Made by a program: the position numbers and the translations under genes
In this document: in pieces, positions 1 to 12,600 of the stretch
Position numbering within the stretch: the stretch's first letter is position 1
Layout of the letters: every line of letters starts with the position of its first letter
Notes under the pieces: generated by a model
What the model was told of the DNA's origin: nothing
What the model saw: only the letters and a program-made list of their open reading frames with translations
Databases searched by the model: none
NCBI RefSeq assembly: GCF_002078875.1
Contig: NC_034414.1
Span: forward strand, 22,684,616 to 22,748,615
Length of the DNA stretch: 64,000 bases
Origin: Numida meleagris
Taxonomy: Eukaryota > Chordata > Aves > Galliformes > Numididae
Direction: 5' to 3'

Positions 1-1020
1 TTTCTCTTTGCCTGCAGATTCCCTGCTTCCTCCTGGGCATGAAGACTGACTTATCTGCTCACTGCATCAGTTTCTCCAGGCAGACAGGTAAACACAGGCC
101 CCAGGAAAAAGCTTTGTCAGCTTTTGACATGATTAAATGCAGGCGGTTACCAAACCTAAAGCAGCACTGGTGCCCAATGCGTGAATCTCAGCAAACACCA
201 CAAATCCCTCCTTTTCAGAGGCTGTAGCAAAGCTAGAAATGCTTCCCACTTAACTGTGACAACTGATCTGAGTCCCAGGGAGCTGCAGCTCAGTAAGCCA
301 CACTGCTCCTTACTCTCTTGTCATGAATGCTGTCTACTGACCCTACACCAACAAACCTGCTGCAGCAGCTGGGGCTTCTGACAGTGCAGTGGGGAGATAT
401 TGGGACCCTGCAGCTTCTCCATCAACCCACAGCTGCCATTGGGCTCATGCTGTGCCCGCATGCAGAGGGCACTAAGAAGGGGAAACAACACTCAGTGCTT
501 TCACAGTGTTCATTGGTAGCCCTTACAGAGCTTAAGGTCAGACCATGGCTCCTCTGAGGCTGCAGAGGTCAGCTGGTAGCTAACGAGAGGGAAAAGGTGT
601 CATACTGTAGTACGAGTATCTGTGAGACTGTGTCACAAGATGCGCTTACCAGATGTGACATGTTATGCTATCACAAATACCAGGAGCGATTTGATATGTA
701 TCAAGAGTAATGAAAAACAAATACATTATTTCCTTGTCTCCAAATGAACCCATCTCTGAATGGCCTCCTGACACAAACTGGTGTAAACAATATCATGGAG
801 GTAGCATCAGAGCAGCCTGAGTCTTGAGCATTTATTTGATTCAGCCATTCTAGGTGGCCCAGACACACAGAAATCTGCAGAACCCGGACTTCAGGAAGTA
901 GCTTTGCAAAAAAAAAAAAAGTTCTGCTGTGAAGTGGTTTCAGGCTTCAGATGAAGATCTCCCCTGCCCCTTGCTGGAGAAACTGTGCAATAACAGAGCT
1001 CCAGACAATGGTTGTGCAGA

Positions 1021-1265
1021 AAATCATAGAATCATAGAAAGGCTTGGGTGGGAGGGGACATGAAAGCCCATCCAGTTCCAACCCCCTGTCATGGGCAGGG
1101 CTGCTACCCACCAGCTCAGGCTGCCCAGGGCCCCAGCCAACCTGGCCTTGCATGCTTCCAGGGATGGGGCACCCACAGCTCTCTGGGCAGGCTGTGCTTC
1201 GCCACTCTCTCAGAGAAAAAATTGTGCCTGACATCTAACCAAAATCTTCCCTCCTTTAGCTTAGA
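1021..1265 (-). repeat. CR1 LINE fragment, antisense
   Basis: The left end carries the reverse complement of the CR1 3' terminus (repeated atcatagaatcatagaa). It continues through the conserved CR1 tail: ccatccagttccaacc, ggctgcccagggcccc, ccagggatggggcacccaca and ctgacatctaaccaaaatct. This is a 5'-truncated copy of the common avian CR1 3' end. Short open frames across it are shadows of the repeat. Confidence 0.93.
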
Positions 1266-3009
1266 AGAGTATAATGGATGGTAAATATTAGTAATAATAA
1301 TAAAGGCAAGTCCATCATGGATCAATAGCCCTATGGATAAAGCAGCCTTCTGTAACTCATTTGCAGGAGTGAAAACTAGTCAAGAAAACCATACAATTTC
1401 AGATGTAAGCTAGGACAGACCTGTGGTATACAGGAATTCACAGGAAATATTCGTAAGTGTTTTAGCGTAGAACTGATTGTGTTGTGGTGTAAAAGTATTG
1501 TCTGTAAAAGCTGAGGGCTCTCTGCTTGACTGGTCCTAGTGCTTCAACTGCAGCTTGGGCACATCCATGTTGAGGCTGCAGTTCTGCCTGCACGCTCTTC
1601 AGGAAGCTTGAAGAAAGCTGAGTTTGCTCTGAAATATCCTAATATCCTTTATTATTCACCTTTTTAAAAAAAAATCAAACACGATTGTGGCTGCTTGCTA
1701 TTTAATGTGTTCCTAATGGAGCATAAAGTGAGTGGACTCATCTTTTAACATTTCATTTCCTCCTTTCTGCTTTGTCTCTCGGTAGTGATAGTAACCAAGC
1801 AGCCCAGAGGGAATTGGTAATGAAATTGCTATAGCAGCCCTAAACGAAATCATTTTTAATCTTGGTCTGTAAAAACAAATGCCTAATTTTCTGACATCCT
1901 TTGTTTTAATTCTTAATCTTCCAAATTAAGAAATATGTGTAGCCTCAAATTTCTGACAACTGAAAGGGAGGAAAAGAACTTTACTCTCAAAAGAAATCTC
2001 TGTGTTCCATGAGAAACTCTCATATTTTCTAGTTTTATCAAATAGTCAAAAATCAATAAGGAAATACAGAATGAAGAACTGCCTGGAAGATGTCTGTCGA
2101 GTAGGAAATTGGAAAGGAGAAAACAGTTGAAAATGGCACTGTGAACCAGCCAGAAACAAAGGAAACAAACAAGAAGGAAATGCTTAGGAATGGACAGAGA
2201 TGTCTCCTGCAAAACTTGTTCTAAGTTCTGTATGTTAACCACGAGAGAGGGAGATACTTTTCCAAACCGCAGTGGAACACACCCCAAAGCCTCCTCTGGC
2301 AGCACAACATGACCAAATCTCACCTACAGAATCTGGGTTCTTCACCAGCTCTATTCCAGGGACGTGGCAATGGGAACTACAAGATGACTACATCTGCTTT
2401 TTGCAGAAGACAAAACCAGGCTGGATATTTTGATTTTAATTTCTCAAAGCTGTCCTACCAATACAGTTTGAAGCGCACCTTAAAGATGATGCTCATGCTC
2501 TAAGACAAGGAGAGTAAAGAAAACGAGAAAAAAAAATCTTCAGGTGTTTTTTGAAATACCTTGTGGTGCAACTCCTAGGGGTCTACAGAAACATGATTTT
2601 CAGCTCAGTGGGACATTAATGAAGCTCTTCCTCTTAAACAGGATCTGTACTGTTAGTACTCTTGCTTCAGAGAAAGTCAGTTCTTTGGTTTTAAAATACC
2701 ATGCATCATAGTCATTAATATTACCGGTATTTGTGTACAACTTAGAGATTGTAAGAAGCTCCCAGTGCTGCACCTGCAAATAACAAATAGAAGGTGGTTC
2801 TTGCCCCAGACACACTGCAGGAGTGCTGGGAGCATGCAGGGATCAGACAAAGCACAGCCAACAGCTACACGGCTAGAATGAGCTTTAAAGTGATGGCATT
2901 TAAAGAAGTACAAAAATGCGGTTGCCTTTTAGTTACTTCTGGCTTGGGAATCTTTAAATATTTTGTGCATCAGCTCGGGCTTTCTGCCACCTCCCAGTCA
3001 GAGGACAAG

Positions 3010-3560
3010 AAAGCACTATTTTTAAAATGAAAGCTGAGAAACCCGTGTCATTAAATGCTTTAAGGAAAATACCAAGTGTCATGCGTGTGCGCAAAACCAT
3101 AGTTCTGTGCCACTGTTGTTTTTTTGATTTTCAGATCCAGAGTTTAATACAAAGTCAAGGCTGTTTTCCCCTTACATTCTTCAGTACTATAGATAAGGGC
3201 AATGCATTACCCTTTAAGCAAATGCTTTTTAAAAAGCGATTTGATTATCTTCATTGTGCTATTATCAGCAGCTGAGATCAGCAAAAATCAAAGGTTTATA
3301 ATTATATCCAATTTTCCTCTCATTACAGACAGTAAGATCTGGACGGTCATTTTCCTTTTTGTTTATAATTAGTTTCTACTTACAATTATCTTCAGAGTAT
3401 AATGCATTGGAACTACATGAAATAGTTTGAAATTACTTGGTGTAAAAATCTTTTTTTTTTTTTTCCTCGAGGACTTCAAAACCACACAGAAGTATTTATT
3501 TGACATAGACAAATGCTTCCTTTAAATAAAACTTCAATTCAAAGCTAAATTTGATCTACA
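3010..3560. other. Candidate conserved non-coding element (AT-rich, repeat-free)
   Basis: A long AT-rich stretch without CR1 or simple-repeat character and without a credible open frame. It contains several TAATTA/ATAATTAG-type homeodomain core sites, for example near 3366-3372, and tight runs of short motifs. This resembles developmental conserved non-coding elements, but conservation cannot be seen from one sequence, so the call is a guess from composition. Confidence 0.2.
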
Positions 3561-5548
3561 CATCTCTAATTTGGACGAGAGAATCCTGAGGTTTATAGAT
3601 CATGTTCTCATGATGTATGCCAGTAACATAATACACTCGGGCGGCAGTGAGCGGTGGAGGTTCTATCTGCAAAAGTTTGCTGGAATGATTTGTGTTAGTA
3701 CTCTGGTCATCCAGTGAATTAATTCCTTTAATAAAGTAGCTCGTTAGAGATAACATACAACTAATAGATAGCTGTGGTGTAGACTGCCTATAATGTGCTG
3801 TCTTAACAGTTGTGGAAGTGCAAAACTCCTGCCACCTCCCAGTAAAATGAAGTATTAATAAACAATGCGTGCAGGAGGCATTTGGGCTGGCTGCACGTCT
3901 CAACCTGTGAGAGCTTCCTAAGCAGTGCTGTCCTCTTCTGATGCAGTTAGAGTGGAGCTGCCCCTCTCTGTTATGAAGAGCATGTAGGGGACACAGAAAA
4001 GTTGATGTGGAACAAAATATGAGATGTATGGCAAGATTTGGGCTGGAGCGATGACAGCATCTCACAAACTATCTCCCTTGGTTAACAGCTTGACCTCAAA
4101 GGTACCATGATAGACAAAATCCTGGTGATGAACTGCTAAATATCCCAAGGAGAGAATGCAGCAGCATCTGGAGCTACTCTGTACCACAGAAGGTGCCATG
4201 GAGCTGAAAGCATTCCTAGGTGTCTTCTCAGTGGTGTGTTGGTTCCACGGACCAGGAGCAGGGAGTAGCAGTGTCCCACCACTTGGTGTGCAGTTGGAGG
4301 GAAGCCAGCACAAAGAGTCTGCATGAGAAATCCCCTGGGGTAGGAATAAACTGCACATCACTATTACAGAAACCTGGTAACATAGTGCCAGTGACATTTT
4401 AATTATCACAGAATACTATGATTTATATTGAAAATGCACCCATTAACTAGATGAAGAGCTGGTTTTGTTTCAGCTCTCAAAATGTTATTGTCAGTGGAGA
4501 ATCCCCAGCAAACAGAGATGGGCTTTTAAAGGAGAGGTATTTACATTTAACCTATTCAGCATTTTAACCAGTGACCAGAAAGTTAAATATAAAATTACTG
4601 CTGATAAAATTCAGAAGTGACACAGAGATTAGCAAGCTAGGGAAGAAGCAGTGTTATGCTATCTGATCTGGGAGTGCTTGATTTGCTTGTTAAGCATGGG
4701 CCCATTAACAAAAAGGGGTCTTGAGGGCATTGCAATGCCAGGGGTGCGGGCAGAGCCCCACCCCACAGGGTAATGGACCATCCTCTGGGCAACAGGCTCT
4801 GAAGAGTATGGAGGGATAGACAGGTCATTGGGAGCATGCAGAGTAATGACATGGCAAAATGCAAAGCTGATCCTGAAAGCAAAGAATAAAGAAGCCACTT
4901 GTACCTGCATGTATTTTGGACTAGGTGGACCCTAACTGTGCTTTAAAGGGGTAGCTGGAAAATTGAGGAGGGTTCACAGCAAAACCTGAAAAGCAATAAA
5001 TACTACTGAAAATGTCTTCCAATGAGAGGTGTGAAGAAATCAACTTATTCACCTATGCAGAAAGCAACACTTTGTGTCGCCCAGATAGTATCTTCCCAAG
5101 TAGAAAGTATGAAGGCTGTATCAAAAAATGATGGAAAGAAATTATGAAAAGAACCAGTTGCTAGAAAGTAGATGCAGTCAAAGCCATACAAAGAATTAAC
5201 ACTTGTGTCCATAAGGAGTAGGGGGAATGCAGAGAGAAAGGTCAATTCTTCATCTCTTGATTCCTTCAGATCAGAACTTGATGCCTTTCCTAAAACTGTT
5301 TTTTTAGTTAAACGTAAGCTCTTTGTATCAGACTGGGTAGCTGCTTGTGATATATGGAAGTGCATATTCCTATGGACTGCCAAAACATGTGACAGATGCC
5401 TAGAAACAAACCACTGAGTTTTTATGTGCTTGTGAGCAGACATTCAGTCTTTGGGGTGCTACAGAGAGAACACTGCATATAGGAAAGTGGGTTTTGATCA
5501 TTCATTAAGAATATACCAGCACCAGTTCTAAAAAAGGCAATATATTTT

Positions 5549-5590
5549 GAATGTATATTCCTCACCTGAGGAATGTATATTCCTCACCTG
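5549..5590. repeat. Two-copy 22-bp tandem repeat with E-boxes
   Basis: The unit gaatgtatattcctcacctg occurs twice in direct succession (5549-5568 and 5571-5590), separated by the two bases ag. Each copy ends in the E-box CACCTG. The junction forms a near-perfect inverted repeat, GAGGAAT-gtat-ATTCCTC. Confidence 0.85.
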
Positions 5591-5754
5591 GCCTAAAGGT
5601 TCTAGGACTGGTCTTGGGCAGGTGACCTCTTCTCCGGGATTCTGGCTATGGTACTAGTGCTTGCTCCTGCTGCAATCCCTGCAGCCCTATTCTAAGACTG
5701 TGCTGAGACCCAGGACCCAGTGCCGACCTACGTAAATGAAATCTGCATGTACAC

Positions 5755-5921
5755 ACCAATATGCCCTGTCCCTGGAGACTTTCAAGGCAAGGCTGGATCA
5801 AACCCTGGGCAACCTGATCTAGCTGTGCATGTCCCTGTTCATTGCAGGGGATTGGGACTAGATTATCTTTAAAGGTCCCTTCCAACTCTAAGGATTCTAC
5901 AATTCTATGATTCTATAGCTA
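5755..5921 (+). repeat. CR1 LINE fragment, sense
   Basis: Sense-orientation CR1 3' end. It runs from the segment equivalent to 'ccctggagactttcaaggc' through gggcaacctgatctagctg and ggtcccttccaactctaagg to the terminal attctatgattctat motif. 5'-truncated, like the other CR1 copies in the window. Confidence 0.9.
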
Positions 5922-7039
5922 AGCAGCTTTTTAGTGTGTGTGTTTGAATTATTTTAACCCCATCCAGCTTGCTGCTCCAGCTTGCAGCCTGCAAACAGCG
6001 CTGTCAGCACTGCCGGGCTGGGCAGAGCAGGAAGGCCTACAGCCAGCACTGCCCGTGGTGGGCACGCAGATGCTGAGGCCAATCTCAGGATGTTGCTGTG
6101 TGGGAGAGGTCCTGCTTCTCTGCTCTCCTTGGTCAGCGGGGCCCCACCACCTCCTCCCTGCTGCTGGTGGCACTCACATGTCCCCTTCTCTTCTGTTACA
6201 CGGCCACCAGGTGAGCAGGCTCTGGTAGGCCCTCAAGGCAGGCTCACAGACCCTGGCACATGTGCCAGGGACCAGAGAAGTGACAAAGTTGGAGAGGTTG
6301 CACCCCCTAGCCTGGAACCTTGCCCACCAGCCTCTTGCTTTGCTATTGAACTCAGCAGGGTTTCGTGGCTTTCTTGTGGCCTGTTCGTCAGGCTTAACCC
6401 AGTGACATCCACAAAACCACTGGAGAGCACTTCATTGCCAACGCATCCATACTCTTTTGCCTTTAATGGTGAAAGGCTCATACACCAAGATGAGAAAAAA
6501 GTACAAGGTTCCCTCAGCCCACAGCATCACAAGCTCCAACAGCTGCTGGAGCACAGTTGTTGGCAAGCTGGATTCTGCTTCATCCACTTCTGCGCACGGT
6601 ATTTTTAATGCCATTGGCCAAAAGCTCAGTGTTGGTAAAGGAACCCTTTTGTCTCTCTGGGAGAGCATCCAGCAGTTCATGGAGGAACAGATCTGACAGT
6701 CTAACACTGGAAAATTGACACCTCATTACCTTATTCCTAACTGGCACTGCTTTTTTAACATTATTTTCTGCGAGTGCAGCAGCAGCTGGAGGGGAACGGC
6801 TGTGCTGGAAGAGTGAGGCTGAACACGAGCAACTGCAGCAAGAAGTGCCAAAGCACTTGAAGGAAAAAATAATCCTATGGCTTCTTAATGAGGGAGGGAG
6901 TGATTTGCTGAAGAAGGGGTGCCTTTCTGAGCCAAAAGGGTAATACTTTTGTAAAGATACAGCAAGTTTGTGCTGCATTCCTTGTGTGACGAGCTTCTCA
7001 ACAGAAAAGACACAAAAACATCTTTGCCAGGTTTTTATT

Positions 7040-7350
7040 GCCTAACTATTAAACATATAGGGCTCGCATTAAGACAATAGGTCTCCCTCCCAATTGCCCA
7101 TGTTTGCAAGGAGACATAATAGCTGTTATTTATATTGTACTTAAATATTTAAATTTTTTTGTAAATAAAAGCTTCATGCCTCCCTTTGAGCCTGCTCTTA
7201 CAGCCCCAGACTGCAGCAGCTATGACAAAACTATTACTTCAAATTAACTTGGCATTCAGCACGCATTTGTATTACTTCCATGATTTTTATTGTGTTTTTA
7301 ATTATTATTTTTTCTCGCAGTTCATTCATCAGTCATATTTACAAGCCCAT
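7040..7350. other. Candidate conserved non-coding element upstream of PRDM11
   Basis: An AT-rich, repeat-free block about 1 kb upstream of the CpG island. It is dense in TAAT-type and TTATTTATA-type motifs (for example around 7128-7150 and 7290-7315), with no coding potential. It could be a distal promoter or enhancer element of PRDM11. The call rests on composition and position only. Confidence 0.2.
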
Positions 7351-8269
7351 TGTCAGACCGGCTGCCAGTGGAGCGTTCTCACACATTTCAGCACACAGAA
7401 ACTGCAAACCAGGGCAGCTCTGCTCAGATCTCTAATATTTCTGAGGAGCCAGAAGGTGCTGACAGCTCATGGTACGCCTGTCCCAGGCAAGTGCAAGTGC
7501 CTCAACGTCCATCTATCTGCGGTTACTGCTGAGGGGTACAATTACAGAGCACATTTACCCTCTGTGAAGGAATCCTCTCTGGAGAGGTTAGAAATGGGGA
7601 ATAAAGAGCATGCTGCAGCTGGGGGTCTGGGAAATGAGCTTCAGAATAATCACCCACGCGGTTTTTTAAGTGAGCTTCTGCCACCACTGAGCCCCTGTGA
7701 CAGCAGCGGGAGCAGCTCAGGGGTGGCAGACGTGGGCCTTGGTTTTCCTTTGTGCTTTGCTGTTCCATACCCTCACTTATTTTTCCCTTAAAGCATGCAC
7801 CTCAGGATGGAGAACACCAGGAAAGAATGTTACTCCTTGGGATTTCCGAGGAGAGTGTTTCTCAGGGCTGCAGAAGGAAGCAGCTCTGAGCACCCAAACC
7901 GGCACATTGCCACCACAGCCCTGCTTGCATCCAAGCCCATTGTCAACCAAAGGAACTTGAAAATTATGGCCATTTATCTACCCCCTTCTTTACCCCCCAC
8001 TGTGCCTCTTTTGGCAGGGCAGCTAGGCAGTTTGTATTGTTTCAAGCTTAATGCTTGCAGATGGTTTTATTTAGAACTTGTTTTATTGGTGAGACATGCT
8101 TCCTCTGTTTATTAAATTACGCCTACTTTTTGTCAGTCAGCGTGCTGCCCCTGGCTTCATGGCAGAGCTGGGGGCAGAGCTCGGGGCAGGTCTCGGTGCG
8201 GCGTTGCAGTCTGATGGGCTGCTTTATGGGGCGGTGGGCTAAAAGCAGCTAAGCGCTGCGAGCACCGAA

Positions 8270-9660
8270 CCTCACGTCCCCCGGGGGACGCGATGACCCC
8301 AGGGCGCGGGGGCACCCACCGCCCGCCGGGGGCCGCTCCGACTCGCGCTGGGGCCGGCGGAGCAGCCCGGGGCCCGGCTCCCCGCGGCTCCCGCAGCCCG
8401 GCCCGGCGGCAGGTGCTAGCGGTGGCCGCGGCAGGAGGGCGGCGCGGGGCCAGCGCGGGGCAGCTCCTCCGGGCCGGGTCGGGCCGAGCCCCTGGGCCGC
8501 GGGCTCCCCCCGCGCCCTGCCCGGGAGCCGCTTCAGTCCTTAAAAGCACCCCCCCCACCCGAGCCCCTGCCCGCCCGGGGCGGCCGCAGATCGCCGCCGG
8601 CTCCGCGCGGGACTCGCAGGCTCCGGAGCAGGAGGTGGGAACTGGAGACGGTTTGGATTTCGCTAGCGTTGTTTTTCTGCTTTGTGCGGGTTTTGTGGCG
8701 GTTTTTTTTTTTTATTCCCTCCCTCCTCCCGCTTCCTCGCGGGCGCCAGCACCGGGCGGGCAGTTGCAGGAAGGCGGGAGCGCGGCGGCCCCGGGGAGTC
8801 CCGGCGGGCCGGGCCGGGCGGGCCGGCGGCGCCTCCCCCCGGTTCGGGGGGTCCCCGGGCTCGGCCCCCGAACGCCCCTCTCTTCCGTTCTCCATGTCAT
8901 TTCCTGTGCTAATAAGATGGTGGTCACGGCCGGGAGGGAGGGAGCCGCCGCCGCCGCCTCCGCCGAGCCCGGCCCGGCCCCGGGACCCGTCCTCGCCTGC
9001 GACTAGCGAGCGGGGCCGGCGGGGCGGCGGGGAGGCAGCGCGCAGCCAGCCGGGCCGCCCCGGGCGGAGCGGGCCCCCGGACGCCGAGGCGGGCCCCCCG
9101 CGCCCGCAGCGCCGAGGTGAGTCAGCCCCGCTGGTAGCCAAGGTGGCCACGAAAATGGCTGCGGAGAGCGGGCGGGAGAGAGAGTGGAGGGAGGCAGCGA
9201 GGGGGCCGGGCGGCGCGACGGCCCCGCCCGGGGGTCGCGCCGGAGGGCTGCGGGACGGGGATGCCCGCGGCGCCCCGCGGTCGGGTGGTGCCCCTTCTCC
9301 CCCTCGCCCTCCCCCGGCGGGAGGTGCCCGGCCCGGCCGCGCCGCTCCCGCCCGCCCCGCGGCACGGCTGCGCCCGCCCTCCCCCCGCGGGGCCCGCGAG
9401 TGACGGAGCCGGCGGCCAATGGGCGGCGGGGGCGGGGCGGCGCGGGGCTCTCCCCGGGGGCGCGGGAGCCGGGGCCCCGGCTGGGTCGGGTGGAGCGTCC
9501 CGTGGGTGGGGCTGGAACTTCTCAGCGGCCCGGCCCGGCCCGGCCCGGCCCGGCGCGGGGCAGAGGCGGAGCTGGAAGTTTGAGGATGGTTTCCAGCCCC
9601 GGTCGTGTGTGTCGGGCGCGGGAGTGCTGCTGCGGCCAGCTCCGCGCTGCACGCCCTGGC
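8270..9660. promoter_or_regulatory. PRDM11: CpG island and promoter region of PRDM11
   Basis: About 1.4 kb of extremely G+C-rich, CpG-dense sequence, the only such block in the window, ending about 13 kb before the first coding exon of PRDM11. It contains an ETS-like ATTTCCTG (8899-8906), two YY1-type sites (AAGATGG at 8914-8920; AAAATGGCTGCGG at 9152-9164), a CCAAT box (9416-9420) followed directly by GC boxes (9421-9440), and a short CGGCC pentamer run (9526-9555). No TATA box is evident. Initiation is therefore probably dispersed, as is usual for CpG-island promoters. The long open frames on both strands here are artefacts of low stop-codon density in G+C-rich DNA. Confidence 0.8.
8900..9116 (+). 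other. PRDM11: Presumed non-coding exon 1 of PRDM11 (5' UTR)
   Basis: The first coding exon starts only 3 bases before the ATG, so an upstream non-coding exon is required. The best candidate donor in the CpG island is gccgag|gtgagtcag at 9116/9117, a strong consensus. The 5' boundary is not visible; 8900 is only an approximate limit placed at the ETS/YY1 cluster. An alternative first exon driven by the CCAAT/GC boxes at 9416-9440 remains possible. Confidence 0.5.
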
Positions 9661-12600
9661 TGCGTTCTGTGCTTGTAGAAAATCCGCCTGCCCTGTCTTT
9701 AACATTGCGCGTCTTTGCCTGGATCCTGTGCGGTGGGAAGTGGAAAAGTTGTCATTGCACTGCCCGCCTCAACGAGTTTGTTTACTCGCATAAAAAGCCT
9801 GTTCTGAGCCGTGCGTGTTTCAGGCACTGCTTCCTCTGTTTTTCAGTTAATAAGTGTTTTTGGCTTCTCCAGTCTCCAGAAGCGCCCCAGGGAAAGCCAC
9901 GTCCCCGTCCACTGTGTGTCCCAGAGGGATACCAGCTCTGCTCCCCACTGCAGATCTCCAGCTCACTGTGTTCACACAGCCTTGTTGGTGCCTGTGGGCA
10001 AAGCTGTTGGCTTGGCACTGCTTCCTCTTCCCCGCAATTAATGTCTTTCTTTAGCACCAGGAAATACAGAGCAGGCAAGGCCAGCCTGGGCATTGCTTTC
10101 TGCGCTGCAGGTAGTAAGGCATAGCTCCAGGTGCTGTGTGCTGAGCAGCCCCTGTGTGCTGCTCCTGGGACTGAGCTCCCAGTGAGGCCACCTGGGCCAG
10201 GTTTCAAACCCCTGAATTTCCCCTTGTGCAATGGCGAGTTCTGTAAGCAACAAAAGTGGAAAGGGAAATGACTGTTTAAGCTTTCTAATGCATTGTGTAT
10301 GTATGAACCTGACAATAGAATTGCGTCCCTGATGAGGACGGCACATTCTTATTGTTGAGTGCAGATTGTAATCGGAGTGGGAAGTACTGGGATGGTGTGT
10401 GTCTGCTCCTTGCAGGGGATGCTGCAATCAGAGGTACCATGTTGGGACAACCCATCAGGCTGCAGAGGGGCTGTGCTGGCCAAGCAGGCTTGGGCTGGCT
10501 GGGCTCACAGGCAGGGGATTTGAGGTAGCGGCAGGAGATGCTGGAGTTTGACCTGGCACACCAAGTGCAAAGCGCAGCACTTTACTGAGCCAGCTGATGG
10601 GGAATTCCTTCTCATTGTGAGCTTTGCCAGTTGCTGGTGGGAATAACTTGCTCTTAAAATGCTTCCTTGGCCACCAGAACATGCCTCCGGTTTGTGGCAT
10701 CAGAACTGCGTTTTTGAAGTGGTTGTTGCTGATGTGGTATTGGCGCTGGTGTGAAGATTTGCATGCACAAACTAAACGTTGCCCCAAAGACAAAATGATT
10801 GGAGTTTTTTGTTGATAACCAAGTGATAACACTGAGATCCAGAGTGAAGAGGGAGGCTGCTAGAGCTTGGTCTGGGGATTCAAGGCTGGATAGCTGAGAG
10901 GCAGTGACTTGTTCCCTGTTGTGTGAGGGCAGGTGGACGCTTCTGACGCTTTGTTAGCATTGAGATCGTGTATCTGAGACCTATGAACAACAAGTTTTCA
11001 TAAGAAAGCCAAAATAAGCAAAAAATTGTCTTTATTCCTCAGTTTGGGTTGGAGCTTTCTGGCATTCTAAGAGATGTGGAGTCAGCTGGCTTCTTTTTGG
11101 CCCTCACCTGGGCAGGCTGGAGGTGCCTCCTTGCTGCGGCATGGAGTTCTCTGAGCACAGGTCCCTCCAGCCCCAGGGCTGAGGCCTGCTGAGGCAGGGC
11201 CGTATTGGTGGAAGGCAGTCAGCCCATGCTGCTGCTGAGTGAAGCCTGGGGCTCCTCAAGGAGTCCCTCCTGTCGTTTCTCTCACTTCTGCAGTATTTCA
11301 TCAAGTCAGATGACACTTAAGCCTTTGCTGTTATGTTTCCTGGGTAGTGCTGTGCTTGTGAGAGGGATAGCCCACATCCCCGGGAACTGTTATTCAGAGG
11401 GCTCCTCTGTCTGCAGCACAGGGAGGCAGTGCTCCAGCCTTTCATGCCCGGAACAGCTTCTCTGCAGTCAGAAGGTAAAAACATTATACGTATAATTTAG
11501 GGTTTAAGCTGCAATCTGCAGGAACTGGCAGCCTCCAGAGAGGAATCGGTAATGCATACTGCAGAACAGCATTTCGGCACAATCCCTTGGTCACAAACAG
11601 CCATCAGTAAGAGGCCCTTCAGAAGGGTATAAGCAAGTCATCCCTTTTGAGCACGCTGACAAACAGTTTCATTTCTCTGTCCCCTTTCTTCTCTCCTCCT
11701 TAGGCTTTGGCTTTTCAGCCAGGGTGGTTTCACATCCATCATTTGCGCAGAAAATCTAGGTTCTTAGTGGACAAAGTCTCACTTGTTGGTTTGTGATTTT
11801 TGCAGTGTCCCTGAGAAATACGTTTTAGGAACTTGCATGATAGTAAGAGTCATTGATGAAGGAATTTAAGCTGGTGCAATGTTAGCATGGAGGATGAATT
11901 TTAGAAGACATAGGGTGTCTTGGGCTAAGGCTGATGGAGAAGGGATTTCCAAATTTCGGTGCTTCTGTCAGAAGCCAGGTCCCATGATGCTGCAGGAAGG
12001 GTTCACTGGTGGAGGGACAGAAATAAGTGTCGGTGACAAGGCTGAGCTCCTCTGGACTGCCAGCAGCATCCTACCTTGCTCCGGGAGCTCATGTGCATGC
12101 AGATCCCAGGTGAGCCCTGCCCAACCCTTATGAGTGTGAGTCGTAGCAATGCGGGCATGCAGCATGTGCTGGCACCCAGTGACCTCTGTTTTGATATGTA
12201 TCACGTTGAAGGCCAGTAATTGGAGCTGACGTTGGTCAGGGACATCAGCTGTTTCCAGGCTTGAAATGTTGTCCAGTGCATTCCTTCTCAGTACAATGAA
12301 GCTTTATTTTGAAAATGTGTTTTATAAACTGTATATTAATAAGCTGAGTGGACTTAAATGCAGTCTTACAACTGGAAACTTGAATAGCTGAGCAGATGTT
12401 GTATGTATCATCATCTTTGAAAGGCATCCTGATTTTGCCTGGGGTTACCTTTTCTCTCCTAGCACAATGCTCTTGACACCTTTCGTTCAGATAACCCTTG
12501 GCATACCCATGTCACTGTACTTCAGGGTCTTTGGTAGGTTTTTGTTCTTGTGTTTTTTCTTTCCAAAACTGCTAGAGAGTACTTCATGTGGTCTCCTGTT

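Larger units (their letters stand above)
1..8269. other. Intergenic DNA upstream of PRDM11
   Basis: I find no convincing coding exon here on either strand. Open frames are short, start at random and lack splice-linked partners. The stretch holds two CR1 fragments (1021-1265 and 5755-5921), a 22-bp tandem repeat at 5549-5590, and AT-rich, repeat-free blocks around 3010-3560 and 7040-7350 that could be conserved non-coding elements. Base composition rises sharply in G+C from about 8250, where the PRDM11 CpG island begins. Confidence 0.6.

Noticed and set aside
1913..2323. Minus-strand 136-aa open frame
   Set aside because: Looks like random hydrophobic sequence in intergenic DNA. No supporting exon structure.
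3556..4065. Minus-strand 169-aa open frame
   Set aside because: No domain or family feature. Isolated, with chance-like composition.
7186..7791. Plus-strand 201-aa open frame upstream of the island
   Set aside because: Unrecognisable product crossing an AT-rich block. No splice partners, no homology recalled.
8293..9403. Plus-strand open frames of 237 and 244 aa in the CpG island
   Set aside because: Same G+C artefact. They overlap the presumed PRDM11 exon 1 and give low-complexity peptides with no family resemblance.
8533..9705. Long minus-strand open frame (390 aa) in the CpG island
   Set aside because: Composition is Pro/Arg/Ala/Gly-rich, as any frame in CpG-dense DNA would be. Overlapping open frames exist in several frames on both strands, and there is no domain.
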